64,000 bases of DNA from Streptomyces sp. NBC_01314 (GTDB taxonomy: Bacteria > Actinomycetota > Actinomycetes > Streptomycetales > Streptomycetaceae). Shown here in pieces: positions 53,033 to 62,368 of this stretch. Location of the stretch: assembly GCF_041435215.1 (NCBI RefSeq), contig NZ_CP108394.1:6758001-6822000 (forward strand), given 5' to 3'. Positions within the stretch are counted from its first letter, which is position 1. Each line of letters begins with the position of its first letter. The notes beneath the pieces are model-generated. The model had not been told where the DNA came from, did no database searches, and saw only the letters and a list, made by a program, of their open reading frames with translations. The translations under genes and the position numbers were made by a program.

Positions 53033-54301
53033 GTGCGTCGCCGTCTCATCCAGTCCACCCTCGCCGTCGTCCTCGTCGTCATCGCCGTCTTCGGCGTCTC
53101 CCTCGTCATCGTCGAGACCCGCACGATCAGCAACAGCGCCCAGGAACGTGTGGAGTCCGAGGCGGTCCAGCTGACGAGCATCGTGGACAGCCGCATCATC
53201 GGCGACGAGCGGATCACCGCGGAGGTCCTCAGGGACCAGGTCGGCGACGAGCGCTACGCCCGTATCGAGATCCCCGGCCAGACCGCGATCGAGATCGGTG
53301 ACAAGCCCGTCGGCGATGTCATCCGTCACAAGGCCAAGGGCGAGAAGGACGAGGTCGTCACGGTCGAGGAGTCCCGCTCGGCGGTGAGCCGCGAGGTCGG
53401 CCGCACGCTGCTGATCATCGCGGCCGTCGCCCTGCTCGCGGTCATCGCCGCCGTCCTCCTCGCCGTACGCCAGGCCAACCGCCTCGCCTCCCCCCTCACC
53501 GACCTCGCCGAGACCGCCGAGCGGCTCGGCTCCGGCGACCCGCGCCCGCGCCACAAGAGGTACGGAGTCCCGGAGCTGGACCGCGTCGCGGACGTGCTGG
53601 ACGCCTCCGCCGAGCGCATCGGCCGCATGCTGACCGCCGAGCGGCGCCTCGCCGCGGACGCGTCCCACCAGCTGCGTACGCCGCTGACCGCGCTGTCCAT
53701 GCGGCTGGAGGAGATCACCCTCACCGACGACCTCGCCACGGTGAAGGAGGAGGCGCACATCGCGCTCACCCAGGTCGAGCGCCTCACGGACGTCGTGGAA
53801 CGACTCCTCACCAACTCCCGCGACCCCCGCAACGGCTCCGCCGTCTCCTTCGAGCTCGACGAGGTCATCAAGCAGCAGCTGGAGGAGTGGCGGCCGGCCT
53901 ACCGAGGCGAGGGCCGGGCCGTCGTCAGCTCGGGCAAGCGCCATCTCCAGGCCGTGGGCACGCCGGGCGCGGTCGCGCAGGTGCTGGCCGCGCTGATCGA
54001 GAACTCGCTCATGCACGGCGGCGGCACGGTGGCGTTGCGCACGCGCGTCACCGGGAACCAGGCGGTGATCGAGGTCACCGACGAGGGGCCGGGCGTCCCC
54101 GCCGACCTCGGGGCGCGGATCTTCGAGCGGGCGATCAGCGGGCGCAACTCCACGGGCATCGGGCTGGCCGTGGCGCGCGACCTCGCGGAGGCCGACGGGG
54201 GGCGCCTGGAGATGCTCCAGGCGCAGCCGCCGGTCTTCGGGCTGTTCCTGTCCCGCACGCCCGTACGGACGCCGTCCGGCGATGACCGGCCTGTTCGGTA
54301 G
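53033..54301 (+). CDS. Sensor histidine kinase
   Basis: A 422-residue membrane kinase. There are transmembrane helices at ~7-27 and ~124-146, with an extracytoplasmic loop of about 95 residues that lacks a recognised sensor domain. A HAMP linker (~146-200) leads to HisKA with phospho-His212 (DASHQLRTPLTALS). The ATPase domain has N-box LAALIENSLMHGGG, G1 TDEGPGVP and G2 STGIGLAVARDL. The GTG at 53033 has GGAGGG upstream. It pairs with the OmpR-type regulator just before it. The stimulus is unknown. Confidence 0.93.
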   Translation: MRRRLIQSTLAVVLVVIAVFGVSLVIVETRTISNSAQERVESEAVQLTSIVDSRIIGDERITAEVLRDQVGDERYARIEIPGQTAIEIGDKPVGDVIRHKAKGEKDEVVTVEESRSAVSREVGRTLLIIAAVALLAVIAAVLLAVRQANRLASPLTDLAETAERLGSGDPRPRHKRYGVPELDRVADVLDASAERIGRMLTAERRLAADASHQLRTPLTALSMRLEEITLTDDLATVKEEAHIALTQVERLTDVVERLLTNSRDPRNGSAVSFELDEVIKQQLEEWRPAYRGEGRAVVSSGKRHLQAVGTPGAVAQVLAALIENSLMHGGGTVALRTRVTGNQAVIEVTDEGPGVPADLGARIFERAISGRNSTGIGLAVARDLAEADGGRLEMLQAQPPVFGLFLSRTPVRTPSGDDRPVR

Positions 54302-54359
54302 CTCGGCGGTTCGGCGGCTCGGGTACGGGTGGCGTTCGCGGGCGCGCCGTAGCTCCGGG

Positions 54360-54457
54360 GCGCAGGGCGGCGACTGCGGGTGGTTCGCGGTTGCTCGCGC
54401 CCACGCGGCGGAGCCGCACATTGATGCAGCCCCGCGCCCCTTGAGGGGCGCTGCCCC
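54360..54457. repeat. Dispersed intergenic repeat, copy E, with bidirectional terminator
   Basis: The copy includes GCGACTGCGGGTGGT, CGCGCCCACGCGGCGGAGCC and a hairpin GCGCCCC-TTGA-GGGGCGC (54434-54451). It fills the gap between the convergent kinase and GtrA genes and ends at the GtrA stop, so it can terminate both. Confidence 0.6.
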
Positions 54458-55000
54458 TCAGCGGCGCTTGCCCGTCACCGCCGGCGGCTGGGCGGGCCCC
54501 GCTTCGAGGAACGATTCCGCGCTCGCCACCGCCTCGCGGGCCGGGAGGGCCCGGAACACCCACGTGCGGTACGACCAGAACCGGAAGAGCGTCGCGATGC
54601 CGATGCCGAGGAACTTGAAGATGTTGGACTGCAGAGGGCTGTCCCAGTCGAAGCCGTACGTGGCCACGTAGAGGACGCCGTTCTCGATCACCAGTCCGAC
54701 GGCGCTGAACAGCAGGAAGAGCGACAGCTCCTTCGTACGGCCGCTCTTGTCACGGTCCCGGTACGTGAAGTAGCGGAAGCCGACGTAGTTGAACGCGATG
54801 GCGACGACCGTGGCTATGACGCTGGCCCGGACGACCTGCAGGTCGGTGGTGTGCCGCACGAGGTTGAACACCGCGAGGTTCACCAACAGCCCCACACCGC
54901 CCACCGCGCCGAACTTGGCGACCTCCCGTACGAGCAGGTCGATCCGGCGGCGCAGGGCGCCGTGGGGCTTCGTATCAGGCCCCGAGGTGGTACTTCTCAT
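54458..55000 (-). CDS. GtrA-family membrane protein
   Basis: A 180-residue GtrA-like protein with four transmembrane helices: FGAVGGVGLLVNLAVFNLV, VIATVVAIAFNYVGFRYF, LFLLFSAVGLVIENGVLYV and IFKFLGIGIATLFRFWSYRTWVF. This family flips lipid-linked sugars or assists cell-wall polysaccharide and arabinogalactan synthesis. ATG 55000 is the chosen start; no strong ribosome site is visible. The open frame extends upstream, but without membrane or family features. It is divergent from purK. Confidence 0.85.
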   Translation of the reverse strand: MRSTTSGPDTKPHGALRRRIDLLVREVAKFGAVGGVGLLVNLAVFNLVRHTTDLQVVRASVIATVVAIAFNYVGFRYFTYRDRDKSGRTKELSLFLLFSAVGLVIENGVLYVATYGFDWDSPLQSNIFKFLGIGIATLFRFWSYRTWVFRALPAREAVASAESFLEAGPAQPPAVTGKRR

Positions 55001-55250
55001 GGTGTGCGGCCCCCGTCGCTCGGTCCGGTCGGTGTCGTGCCGGTGGTCAGCCGGTTGCTGCCCCGTCCGAAATGATCTGTAATGAGTTGATCTTCGGTCG
55101 AAATTCCCTGGTTCAGCCATGCTAACCAGCGCCCCTTGGCAATGCCTGTGCGGAAGCTCACAGCAGGGACACGGGGGAGGTCCTGGGGCGGTCCGGTGGG
55201 GAAAAGGGCGGGGAAATCGGGCACCCGGGAGTGGCCGATTCCATGGCCGA

Positions 55251-55262
55251 TACCCTGGGGGC
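55251..55262 (+). promoter_or_regulatory. -10-like box six bases before the purK start
   Basis: TACCCT (55251-55256) followed by six bases and the purK GTG fits a leaderless transcript. The same geometry occurs before hpaR and the response regulator. No clear -35 box was found. Confidence 0.4.
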
Positions 55263-56414
55263 GTGACGTTCCCGGTAGTCGGCATGGTCGGCGGGGGCCA
55301 GCTCGCTCGTATGACACACGAGGCGGGCATCCCGCTCGGCATCAGGTTCAAGCTCCTCAGTGACACCCCTCAGGATTCCGCGGCGCAGGTCGTCGGCGAT
55401 GTCGTCATCGGCGACTACCGCGACCTCGACACGCTGCGTGCGTTCGCGCAGGGCTGCGACGTGATCACCTTCGATCACGAACACGTACCCACCGAGCACC
55501 TACGGGCCCTGGAGGCGGACGGCATCCCCGTGCGCCCGGGGCCGGACGCGCTCCAGCACGCCCAGGACAAGGGTGTGATGCGCGCGAGGCTCGACGCGAT
55601 CGGTGTGCCCTGTCCACGGCACCGCATCGTCGTGGACCCCGACGACGTGGCCGCTTTCGCCGCCGAGGGCGAGGGGTTTCCGGTCATCCTCAAGACGGTC
55701 CGCGGCGGCTACGACGGCAAGGGCGTGTGGGTCGTCCGGTCGGTCGAGGACGCCGCCGAGCCCTTCCGCGCCGGTGTCCCGGTCCTCGCGGAGGAGAAGG
55801 TCGACTTCGTACGGGAGCTGGCCGCCAACGTCGTGCGGTCGCCGCACGGCCAGGCCGTCGCGTACCCGGTCGTGGAGTCGCGGCAGGTGAACGGCGTCTG
55901 CGACACCGTCATCGCGCCCGCCCCCGACCTCGACGCGGCCCTCGCCCTCAAGGCCGAGGAACTGGCCCTCACCATCGCCAAGGAACTGGACGTGACCGGC
56001 CACCTGGCCGTCGAGCTCTTCCAGACCCTCAATGACGACGGGTCTTCTGGTGTCCTCGTCAACGAGCTGGCGATGCGCCCCCACAACTCCGGCCACTGGA
56101 GCCAGGACGGCGCGATCACCTCGCAGTTCGCCAACCACGTACGGGCCGTCCTCGACCTGCCGCTGGGCGACCCGCGCCCGCGCGCCAGGTGGACCGTCAT
56201 GGTCAACGTCCTCGGCGGCGACTACCCCGACATGTACTCCGCGTACCTGCACTGCATGGCCCGCGACCCGCAGCTCAAGATCCACATGTACGGCAAGGAC
56301 GTCAAGCCCGGCCGTAAGGTCGGTCACGTCAACACCTACGGCGACGACCTCGACGACGTGCTGGAGCGCGCCCGTCACGCCGCCGGTTACCTGAGAGGCA
56401 CGATCACCGAATGA
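55263..56414 (+). CDS. purK: N5-carboxyaminoimidazole ribonucleotide synthase
   Basis: A 383-residue ATP-grasp enzyme. It carboxylates aminoimidazole ribonucleotide on N5 in purine synthesis. It starts with [18 protein letters not shown], has the ATP-grasp segments [17 protein letters not shown] and [17 protein letters not shown], and ends with [14 protein letters not shown] and [15 protein letters not shown]. Length is normal. The GTG at 55263 places the nucleotide fold directly at the N-terminus. Its stop overlaps the purE ATG (ATGA, 56411-56414). Confidence 0.97.
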   Translation: MTFPVVGMVGGGQLARMTHEAGIPLGIRFKLLSDTPQDSAAQVVGDVVIGDYRDLDTLRAFAQGCDVITFDHEHVPTEHLRALEADGIPVRPGPDALQHAQDKGVMRARLDAIGVPCPRHRIVVDPDDVAAFAAEGEGFPVILKTVRGGYDGKGVWVVRSVEDAAEPFRAGVPVLAEEKVDFVRELAANVVRSPHGQAVAYPVVESRQVNGVCDTVIAPAPDLDAALALKAEELALTIAKELDVTGHLAVELFQTLNDDGSSGVLVNELAMRPHNSGHWSQDGAITSQFANHVRAVLDLPLGDPRPRARWTVMVNVLGGDYPDMYSAYLHCMARDPQLKIHMYGKDVKPGRKVGHVNTYGDDLDDVLERARHAAGYLRGTITE

Positions 56415-56935
56415 GCCCCGTCGTAGGCATTGTCATGGGGTCGGACTCCGACTGGCCCGTCATGGAGGCCGCCGCGCAGGCACTCGACGAGTTCGAGATC
56501 GCGTACGAGGTCGACGTCGTCTCCGCGCACCGGATGCCGCGCGAGATGATCGCGTACGGCGAGGAGGCCGCGGGCCGGGGTCTCAAGGTGATCATCGCGG
56601 GCGCGGGCGGCGCCGCCCATCTGCCCGGCATGCTCGCGTCCGTGACCCCGCTGCCGGTCATCGGCGTGCCCGTGCCGCTGAAGTACCTCGACGGGATGGA
56701 CTCCCTGCTGTCGATCGTGCAGATGCCGGCCGGTGTGCCCGTCGCGACGGTCTCCGTCGCCGGGGCCCGCAACGCCGGTCTGCTGGCCGCGCGCATCCTG
56801 GCCACGCAGGACGAGGAACTCCTCGGCCGTATGCGGGAGTTCCAGCAGGAGCTGAACGACCAGGCCACCGAGAAGGGCAAGCGCCTGCGCACCAAGGTCG
56901 AGGGAGCCGGCAACGGCTTCGGCTTCGGGAAGTAG
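56411..56935 (+). CDS. purE: N5-carboxyaminoimidazole ribonucleotide mutase
   Basis: A 174-residue class I PurE. It moves the carboxylate from N5 to C4 of the imidazole. The signature [14 protein letters not shown] carries substrate phosphate contacts, and [11 protein letters not shown] and [15 protein letters not shown] hold the catalytic His residues. [21 protein letters not shown] closes the octamer core. It is translationally coupled to purK. Confidence 0.97.
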   Translation: MSPVVGIVMGSDSDWPVMEAAAQALDEFEIAYEVDVVSAHRMPREMIAYGEEAAGRGLKVIIAGAGGAAHLPGMLASVTPLPVIGVPVPLKYLDGMDSLLSIVQMPAGVPVATVSVAGARNAGLLAARILATQDEELLGRMREFQQELNDQATEKGKRLRTKVEGAGNGFGFGK

Positions 56936-56981
56936 ACGCGACGCGATGACGGGGATCACGGGGGACACGGGGGACATGGGT

Positions 56982-58169
56982 ATGGCATCGCTGGAGACGG
57001 CCCGGGAACTGCTGCGGGAGTTCCCGGTCGCGGACGGGCACAACGACCTGCCCTGGGCACTGCGCGAGCAGGTCCGCTACGACCTCGACGCGCGGGACAT
57101 CGCCACCGACCAGAGCGCCTTTCTCCACACCGACCTGGCGCGGCTGCGCGCGGGCGGAGTCGGGGCGCAGTTCTGGTCGGTGTACGTCCCCTCGCACGCC
57201 GAGGCACTGCCGGGGGCCGTCCCCGCGACCCTCGAACAGATCGACTGCGTACGGCAGTTGATCGACCGTTACCCCGCCGAGCTGCGGGCCGCGCTGACCG
57301 CCGCCGACATGGAGGCGGCCCGCGCCGAGGGCCGTGTCGCCTCCCTGATGGGGGCCGAGGGCGGCCACTCCATCGACAACAGCCTCGCCACCCTGCGGGC
57401 GCTGTACGCGCTCGGCGTCCGCTACATGACGCTCACCCACAACGACAACATCGCCTGGGCGGACTCCGCGACGGACAAGGCGGCGGCCGGAGGTCTGTCG
57501 GCCTTCGGCCGGGCGGTCGTGCGGGAGATGAACCGCGAGGGCATGCTCGTCGACCTCTCGCACGTGGCGGCGACGACGATGCGCGACGCGCTCGACACGT
57601 CGACGGCCCCGGTGATCTTCTCCCACTCGTCGTCGCGGGCCGTCTGCGACCACCCTCGCAACATCCCGGACGACGTCCTGGAGCGGCTCCCGGCCAACGG
57701 GGGAGTGGCGATGGTGACGTTCGTGCCGAAGTTCGTGCTCCAGGCGGCCGTGGACTGGACGGCCGCCGCCGACGAGAACATGCGGGCCCACGGCCTGCAC
57801 CACCTCGACACCACCCCCGAGGGGATGACGGTCCACCGCGCCTTCGAGGAGCGCAGCCCCCGTCCGGTCGCCACGGTGTCCACGGTCGCGGACCACCTCG
57901 ACCACATGCGCGAGGTCGCCGGCATCGACCACCTCGGCATCGGCGGCGACTACGACGGCACGGCCTTCACCCCGGACGGTCTGGGTGACGTCTCCTGCTA
58001 CCCGAACCTGATCGCCGAGCTCCTCGACCGTGGCTGGTCCCGGCCCGACCTCGCCAAGCTGACCTGGCGGAACGCGGTCCGGGTGCTCGGCGCGGCGGAG
58101 GACGTCGCCCGGGACCTCCGGGCCCGTACGGGCCCGTCCAACGCCAGGCTGGAGCAGCTGGACGGGTGA
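56982..58169 (+). CDS. Membrane-dipeptidase-family (M19) dipeptidase
   Basis: A 395-residue renal-dipeptidase-type metalloenzyme, close in sequence to S. coelicolor SCO3058, which hydrolyses L-X-D-X dipeptides (recalled, not checked). Metal ligands are all present: His20 and Asp22 ([10 protein letters not shown]), Glu126 (LMGAEGGHS), His194 (DLSH), His215 (IFSHSSSR) and the substrate/metal Asp323 (GGDYDG). I chose the ATG at 56982, which gives the same N-terminus as the homologue. ATGs at 56946 and 56976 are in frame and would add a Gly/Asp/Thr repeat. It follows purE closely and may share its transcript. Likely roles are wall-peptide recycling or D-amino-acid dipeptide turnover. Confidence 0.9.
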   Translation: MASLETARELLREFPVADGHNDLPWALREQVRYDLDARDIATDQSAFLHTDLARLRAGGVGAQFWSVYVPSHAEALPGAVPATLEQIDCVRQLIDRYPAELRAALTAADMEAARAEGRVASLMGAEGGHSIDNSLATLRALYALGVRYMTLTHNDNIAWADSATDKAAAGGLSAFGRAVVREMNREGMLVDLSHVAATTMRDALDTSTAPVIFSHSSSRAVCDHPRNIPDDVLERLPANGGVAMVTFVPKFVLQAAVDWTAAADENMRAHGLHHLDTTPEGMTVHRAFEERSPRPVATVSTVADHLDHMREVAGIDHLGIGGDYDGTAFTPDGLGDVSCYPNLIAELLDRGWSRPDLAKLTWRNAVRVLGAAEDVARDLRARTGPSNARLEQLDG

Positions 58170-58325
58170 CACGGGCCGCTGCCGGACGCCCCCGGGCATC
58201 ACCCGGGTGGCGTACGGCGGCTCCCCCGGCCGTACAACCCGAACGCCCCACCCACCAGGAAGGTGGGCGGCCCCCGTGCCACGGTGACGAGTACTGCGAT
58301 CACCCAACGGCTACGGAGGTTTGCC

Positions 58326-59546
58326 ATGGCAGATCTGCAGGACGAACTGCAAGCCGCCGGGGAGGCCGGCGAACTCGACACGCCTCCCCCCACCACCCGC
58401 ACCCGGCCCGAACCGAAACGCGGCCACCAGCCCCCGGTGGCGGAGCCGATAGCCGCCGACGCCCACGCCCACGCCGACACAGCGAACACCGCCGACGCCT
58501 CCGGGGCGGTCGCGACGGCGGCCGGGACCGCTGAGCCCTCTTCGGAGTTGGCGGAGGCGCATGCCTTCCTTGAGGCGCACCCCGTCGCCGACGGCTACAG
58601 CGGGCTGCCCTGGGTGCTGCGTCAGCTGCCCCGGTACGACCTGGAGCTGGGCGAGGGCGGGATGGACACCGATGTGCCGCGGATGCGCAAGGGTCACATC
58701 GGCGCGCTGTTCTGGTCGCTGCACCTCCCGGAGGGCCCGGCGGGCGAGCGGGCCGTCGACGCCACCCTGGAGCAGCTGGACCTGGTCCGGACGGCCGTCC
58801 ACGCCCACCCCGAGGGCCTGCGGCTCGTGCACAGCGCGGGAGAGACCACCGACGCCCGCAACTGCGGCCGCGTCGCCGTGCTGCTCGGCCCCGCCGGAGC
58901 CCCGGCGATCGGCGACTCCCTCGGCATCCTGCGCGCCCTGCACGCGCTCGGCCTGAAGGCCCTCACCCTCGCCGGCGCGTCCTGGGCGGGCGAGTCCGGG
59001 CTGAGCAGGTTCGGCGAGGAGGTGGTCCGCGAGATGAACCGCATCGGCGTCCTCGCCGACCTCTCCGGCGCCTCCGAGCCGACCGTCCGCCGGGCGCTCG
59101 CCCTCTCCCGCGCCCCGGTCGTGTGCACCCGCTCGGCGGCCGGCGCCCTACGGTCCCACCCCGCCAACCTCCCCGACGACCTCCTCGCCGCGCTGGGCGA
59201 GGCCCGGGGCCTGTGCATGGTGCCGCTCACCGCCGAGCAGACCGGCCCGTCCGTCCGCGACGTCGCCGACCACCTCGACCACGTCCGCGCGATCGCCGGC
59301 CCCGAGTGTGTCGGCCTCTCCGGCACCTACGACTCCGGTGCCGCCCACCCCCAGGACCTCAACGACGCCTCCTGTTACCCCCACCTCGTCGCCGAACTCA
59401 TGCACCGAGGCTGGTCCGAACCCGACCTCGCCCTCCTCACCTGGGGCAACGTCCAACGAGTCCTCCGCACGGCCGACTTCACGGCGCGGGCGGCGCGGGA
59501 CCGCCGAGAGGCCTCGACGGCGAGGATCGCGGAGCTGGACGGATAG
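58326..59546 (+). CDS. Inactive M19 dipeptidase paralogue (pseudoenzyme)
   Basis: A 406-residue homologue of the preceding dipeptidase. It aligns from HPVADGYSGLPWVLRQLPRYDLE (~86) to the C-terminal IAELDG. Every metal ligand is replaced: His20 by Tyr91, Asp22 by Gly93, Glu126 by Ala190, His194 by Gly248, His215 by Arg269 and Asp323 by Thr334. The scaffold residues around them are kept, so the reading frame is under selection. A unique N-terminal region (~1-75) is Pro/Thr/Ala-rich and disordered. GGAGG lies seven bases before the ATG at 58326. It probably binds a peptide or a partner, perhaps the active paralogue. Confidence 0.85.
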   Translation: MADLQDELQAAGEAGELDTPPPTTRTRPEPKRGHQPPVAEPIAADAHAHADTANTADASGAVATAAGTAEPSSELAEAHAFLEAHPVADGYSGLPWVLRQLPRYDLELGEGGMDTDVPRMRKGHIGALFWSLHLPEGPAGERAVDATLEQLDLVRTAVHAHPEGLRLVHSAGETTDARNCGRVAVLLGPAGAPAIGDSLGILRALHALGLKALTLAGASWAGESGLSRFGEEVVREMNRIGVLADLSGASEPTVRRALALSRAPVVCTRSAAGALRSHPANLPDDLLAALGEARGLCMVPLTAEQTGPSVRDVADHLDHVRAIAGPECVGLSGTYDSGAAHPQDLNDASCYPHLVAELMHRGWSEPDLALLTWGNVQRVLRTADFTARAARDRREASTARIAELDG

Positions 59547-59552
59547 CCCGCC

Positions 59553-59620
59553 GCCCCGTGCCCCTGTTTTCAGGGGCGCGGGGAACTGCGCGAGGAACCA
59601 CGACGGACCCGCAGCCGTCG
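59553..59620. repeat. Dispersed intergenic repeat, copy F, with bidirectional terminator
   Basis: A hairpin CGTGCCCCTG-TTTT-CAGGGGCGCG (59556-59579) continues into the core GGGGAACTGCGCGAGG and a GACCCGCAGCC tail. It lies between the convergent dipeptidase paralogue and VOC genes. Confidence 0.65.
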
Positions 59621-59653
59621 AACACACTCACGCCCCCACCCCCTACGGGGCAC

Positions 59654-60016
59654 TCAGCTCCGGCACAGACAGAACGGATGCCCCGCGGGATCCGCGTACA
59701 CCCGGAAACCGCGCTCACGATCCGCCGCGTCCAGCACCGTCGCCCCGAGCGCCAGCACCGCCTTCTCCGCGGCGTCCATGTCCGCCACGTTCAGATCGAG
59801 ATGGAACTGCTGCGACCGCTCCGCCGAGGGCCACTGAGGCGCCACGAACCCCGGCGCCTCCTGGAAGGCCAGCCGCGCGCCCCCGCCCGGTACCTCCAGG
59901 TCCACCCAGTCCCCCTCCCCGCTGACCTTCCCGCCGATCACCTCGGCGTAGAACCCGGCGAGCGCGGCCGGGTCGGGACAGTCCAGAACGACGACATCCA
60001 GCTTGGCGATGGCCAT
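59654..60016 (-). CDS. VOC-family (glyoxalase-like) protein
   Basis: A 120-residue single-module vicinal-oxygen-chelate protein: KLDVVVLDCPDPAALAGFYAE at the start, QFHLDLNVADMDAAEKAVL in the middle, and FRVYADPAGHPFCLC at the end. It resembles the small glyoxalase-like domain proteins common in Streptomyces. It is divergent from a CGNR regulator over 106 bp with shared repeats. The substrate is unknown; detoxification or an antibiotic-binding role is possible. Confidence 0.85.
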   Translation of the reverse strand: MAIAKLDVVVLDCPDPAALAGFYAEVIGGKVSGEGDWVDLEVPGGGARLAFQEAPGFVAPQWPSAERSQQFHLDLNVADMDAAEKAVLALGATVLDAADRERGFRVYADPAGHPFCLCRS

Positions 60017-60052
60017 GGCCTTCTCCTTGCTCGTTCCTGCTCGCGTGACTTC

Positions 60053-60113
60053 GGTTACCTATAAAGCAGAGTAACCAGTAACGGTTACCTCATGCATCCC
60101 CATAAGAGGTAAC
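60053..60113. promoter_or_regulatory. GGTTAC/GTAACC repeat cluster in the VOC-CGNR divergent promoter
   Basis: Four copies of the half-site occur in 61 bases: GGTTACC (60053-60059), GTAACC (60071-60076), GGTTACC (60083-60089) and GGTAAC (60108-60113). The middle two form a dyad with a 6-base spacer. The cluster ends ten bases before the CGNR start, so the CGNR protein is the likely binder, acting on itself and the VOC gene. Confidence 0.6.
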
Positions 60114-60122
60114 GTCGGCGGC

Positions 60123-60629
60123 ATGAGTGAGAGAGCGTCCGCCCCCGGCGGCCTGGCCCTCGTCGAGAGCCTGGTGAACACGCTGGACCTGGAGACGGGT
60201 GCCGACGCCCTGGACACTCCGGAAGGCCGTGCCCGACTGGACCTGACGGCCGAGGAGGACATCACGGCCGTACGCGACCTGCGGGAGTCCCTCCGGGTGA
60301 CCCTGCTGGCCCACGCCGGCCACGCACCGCACCGCGCGGTGACCCCGCTCGGCGAGTTCCTGGCCGCCGCACCCCTGATCGTCGAGATCTCCGCCGGGGA
60401 CGGCTCCGCGACCCTGCGCCCCGCCGCCGACCCGGCCCCCCTCGTCTCCCGCGTGGCCGCGGCCGTCGCCGAGGCCCTCGCGGCGGGCACCTGGCAACGC
60501 CTCAAGGCCTGCGAGGCCCCCGACTGCCACTGGGCGTACTACGACCGCAGCCCGGCCGGACGGGGCCGCTGGTGCTCGATGCAGGTGTGCGGAGCCCGCG
60601 CGAAGATGCGCCGCTACCGAGCGAAGTAG
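60123..60629 (+). CDS. CGNR zinc-finger (ABATE-domain) transcriptional regulator
   Basis: A 168-residue protein. The N-terminal ABATE-like region (~8-110) begins GGLALVESLVNTLDLETG. The C-terminal zinc finger (~125-165) has Cys pairs in CEAPDCHWAYYDRSP and WCSMQVCGARAKMRRYR. The name motif reads CGAR rather than CGNR, a mild change. Such proteins are considered DNA-binding regulators. Its divergent partner is a VOC protein, and the repeats between them look like its operator. Confidence 0.85.
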   Translation: MSERASAPGGLALVESLVNTLDLETGADALDTPEGRARLDLTAEEDITAVRDLRESLRVTLLAHAGHAPHRAVTPLGEFLAAAPLIVEISAGDGSATLRPAADPAPLVSRVAAAVAEALAAGTWQRLKACEAPDCHWAYYDRSPAGRGRWCSMQVCGARAKMRRYRAK

Positions 60630-60674
60630 GCGCTTCGCTCCCGCCGACCGCCCGAACGGTGGAGAATGTGGGAA

Positions 60675-60715
60675 GACGCCGTTCCGGCCGACTGAGCCTC
60701 GGCCGGAACGGCGTC
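60675..60715. terminator. 17-bp perfect hairpin between convergent genes
   Basis: Arms GACGCCGTTCCGGCCGA (60675-60691) and its exact complement (60699-60715) enclose a 7-base loop. It lies 46 bases after the CGNR stop and 102 bases beyond the stop of the convergent UDP-glucose dehydrogenase gene, so it may end both transcripts. Confidence 0.8.
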
Positions 60716-60816
60716 ACCCGTTCGCCCCGCGTCCGGCTCGACGGGGACCTGGAGCCACGCCCCGGCCTTGGTTCTACGCGCCCTCCGCCGCCTCATGGCG
60801 CCGGCCGGTGTCGGCC

Positions 60817-62160
60817 CTACGCCGTCGGCCGTCCCATGGCCCGGTACGTCCACCCCGCCCGTCGCCACAGCTCGGGGTCCAGCGCGTTGCGGCCGTCCAG
60901 CACGAGCCGGGTCGAGGCGACCTCGCCCAGCGCCGCCGGGTCCAGCTCGCGGAACTCGCGCCACTCCGTCAGGTGCAGCACTATGTCGGCGTTCCGCACG
61001 GCCGCGATCGCGGAGTCGGCGTATCCGAGCGTCGGGAAGACCCGCCGGGCGTTGTCCATGCCCTTGGGGTCGTAGACGGTGACCTGGCCGCCCTGGAGGT
61101 GGATCTGCCCGGCCACGTTGAGGGCGGGGGAGTCGCGTACGTCGTCGGAGTCGGGCTTGAAGGTGGCGCCGAGCACGGCGACCCGCTTGCCCAGGAAGGA
61201 GCCGCCGCCCAGCGCCTGCCGGGCCAGCTCCACCATCTGACCGCGCTGGCGCATGTTGATGGAGTCGATCTCGCGCAGGAACGTCAGCGCCTGGTCGGCG
61301 CCCAGCTCGCCGGCGCGGGCCATGAACGCCCGGATGTCCTTCGGCAGACAGCCGCCACCGAACCCGATGCCGGCGCGCAGGAACTTCCTGCCGATCCGGT
61401 CGTCGTGCCCGATGGCCTCCGCCAGCTTGGCGACATCGCCCCCGGCGGCCTCGCACACCTCGGCCATGGCGTTGATGAAGGAGATCTTGGTGGCGAGGAA
61501 GGAGTTCGCGGCGGTCTTCACCAGCTCGGCGGTGGGGAAGTCGGTGACGACCAACGGGGAGCCCTCGGTCATCGGCGTCAGGTACACCTCGCGCAGCAGC
61601 TTCTCGGCCTTCTCGCTCCGTACGCCCACCACGATCCGGTCCGGGTGGAGCGTGTCGTTCACGGCGAAGCCCTCGCGCAGGAACTCCGGGTTCCAGGCCA
61701 GCTCGGCGTCCGCCCCTGCGGGCGCGTGCTCGGCGAGATAGGCGGCGAGCCGGTCGGCGGACCCGACCGGCACGGTCGATTTGCCGACGACGAGGGCGGG
61801 GCCCGTCAGATGCGGGGCGAGCGAGGCGAAGGCCGCGTCGACGTACGACATGTCGCAGGCGTACTCGCCGTGCCGCTGCGGGGTGTTCACACAGATGAAG
61901 TGGATGTCGCCGAAGGCCGCGACCTCGGCGTAGTCGGTCGTGAAGCGCAGCCGCCCGCTGGACCCCTCGATCCCGGCGACGTGCTTGCGCAGCAGCTCCT
62001 CCAGGCCCGGCTCGTACATCGGGACCTCGCCCCGCCGGAGCATGTCGATCTTCTCTTCGACGACGTCGAGCCCGAGCACCTCGAACCCCAGTTCGGCCAT
62101 GGCCGCGGCGTGTGTCGCGCCGAGATAGCCGGTGCCGATCACGGTGATCTTGAGGGCCAT
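60817..62160 (-). CDS. UDP-glucose 6-dehydrogenase
   Basis: A 447-residue nucleotide-sugar dehydrogenase. It oxidises UDP-glucose (or a close UDP-sugar) to the uronate with two NAD+. The N-terminal Rossmann motif is ITVIGTGYLGATHAAAM. The substrate loop is ELAWNPEFLREGFAV, and the catalytic Cys is in GIGFGGGCLPKDIRAF. The C-terminal domain has VAVLGATFKPDSDDVRDSPA. AGGAG is six bases before ATG 62160. It supplies precursors for surface polysaccharide and stands alone between a hairpin and a divergent promoter region. Confidence 0.93.
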   Translation of the reverse strand: MALKITVIGTGYLGATHAAAMAELGFEVLGLDVVEEKIDMLRRGEVPMYEPGLEELLRKHVAGIEGSSGRLRFTTDYAEVAAFGDIHFICVNTPQRHGEYACDMSYVDAAFASLAPHLTGPALVVGKSTVPVGSADRLAAYLAEHAPAGADAELAWNPEFLREGFAVNDTLHPDRIVVGVRSEKAEKLLREVYLTPMTEGSPLVVTDFPTAELVKTAANSFLATKISFINAMAEVCEAAGGDVAKLAEAIGHDDRIGRKFLRAGIGFGGGCLPKDIRAFMARAGELGADQALTFLREIDSINMRQRGQMVELARQALGGGSFLGKRVAVLGATFKPDSDDVRDSPALNVAGQIHLQGGQVTVYDPKGMDNARRVFPTLGYADSAIAAVRNADIVLHLTEWREFRELDPAALGEVASTRLVLDGRNALDPELWRRAGWTYRAMGRPTA

Positions 62161-62368
62161 GGGTGCTCCTGATGTCCGGCCGTGGGGTGTCACACGCGCT
62201 CTGGTCCTGTGCGCTGCACGAGCATAGTCGGGGCGTGTCCGGGCCCTTCACCGGGCAGATTCCGACGGGGACGGGCGGCCTGTCGTCAAACTCACGTATC
62301 ACTCGCGTGGGCGGACCTCTAAAATTTGAGTTACTTAACGGTAGTTAGCGTCAGGAGCGTGAGAGACC
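62161..62368. promoter_or_regulatory. Divergent control region, UDP-glucose dehydrogenase / acyl-CoA dehydrogenase
   Basis: An AT-rich island at 62318-62348 contains TAAAAT (62320-62325) and TTACTTAACGGTAGTTAGCG. It may be the -10 region and an operator for the acyl-CoA dehydrogenase gene. No good -35 pair could be fixed. Confidence 0.35.
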
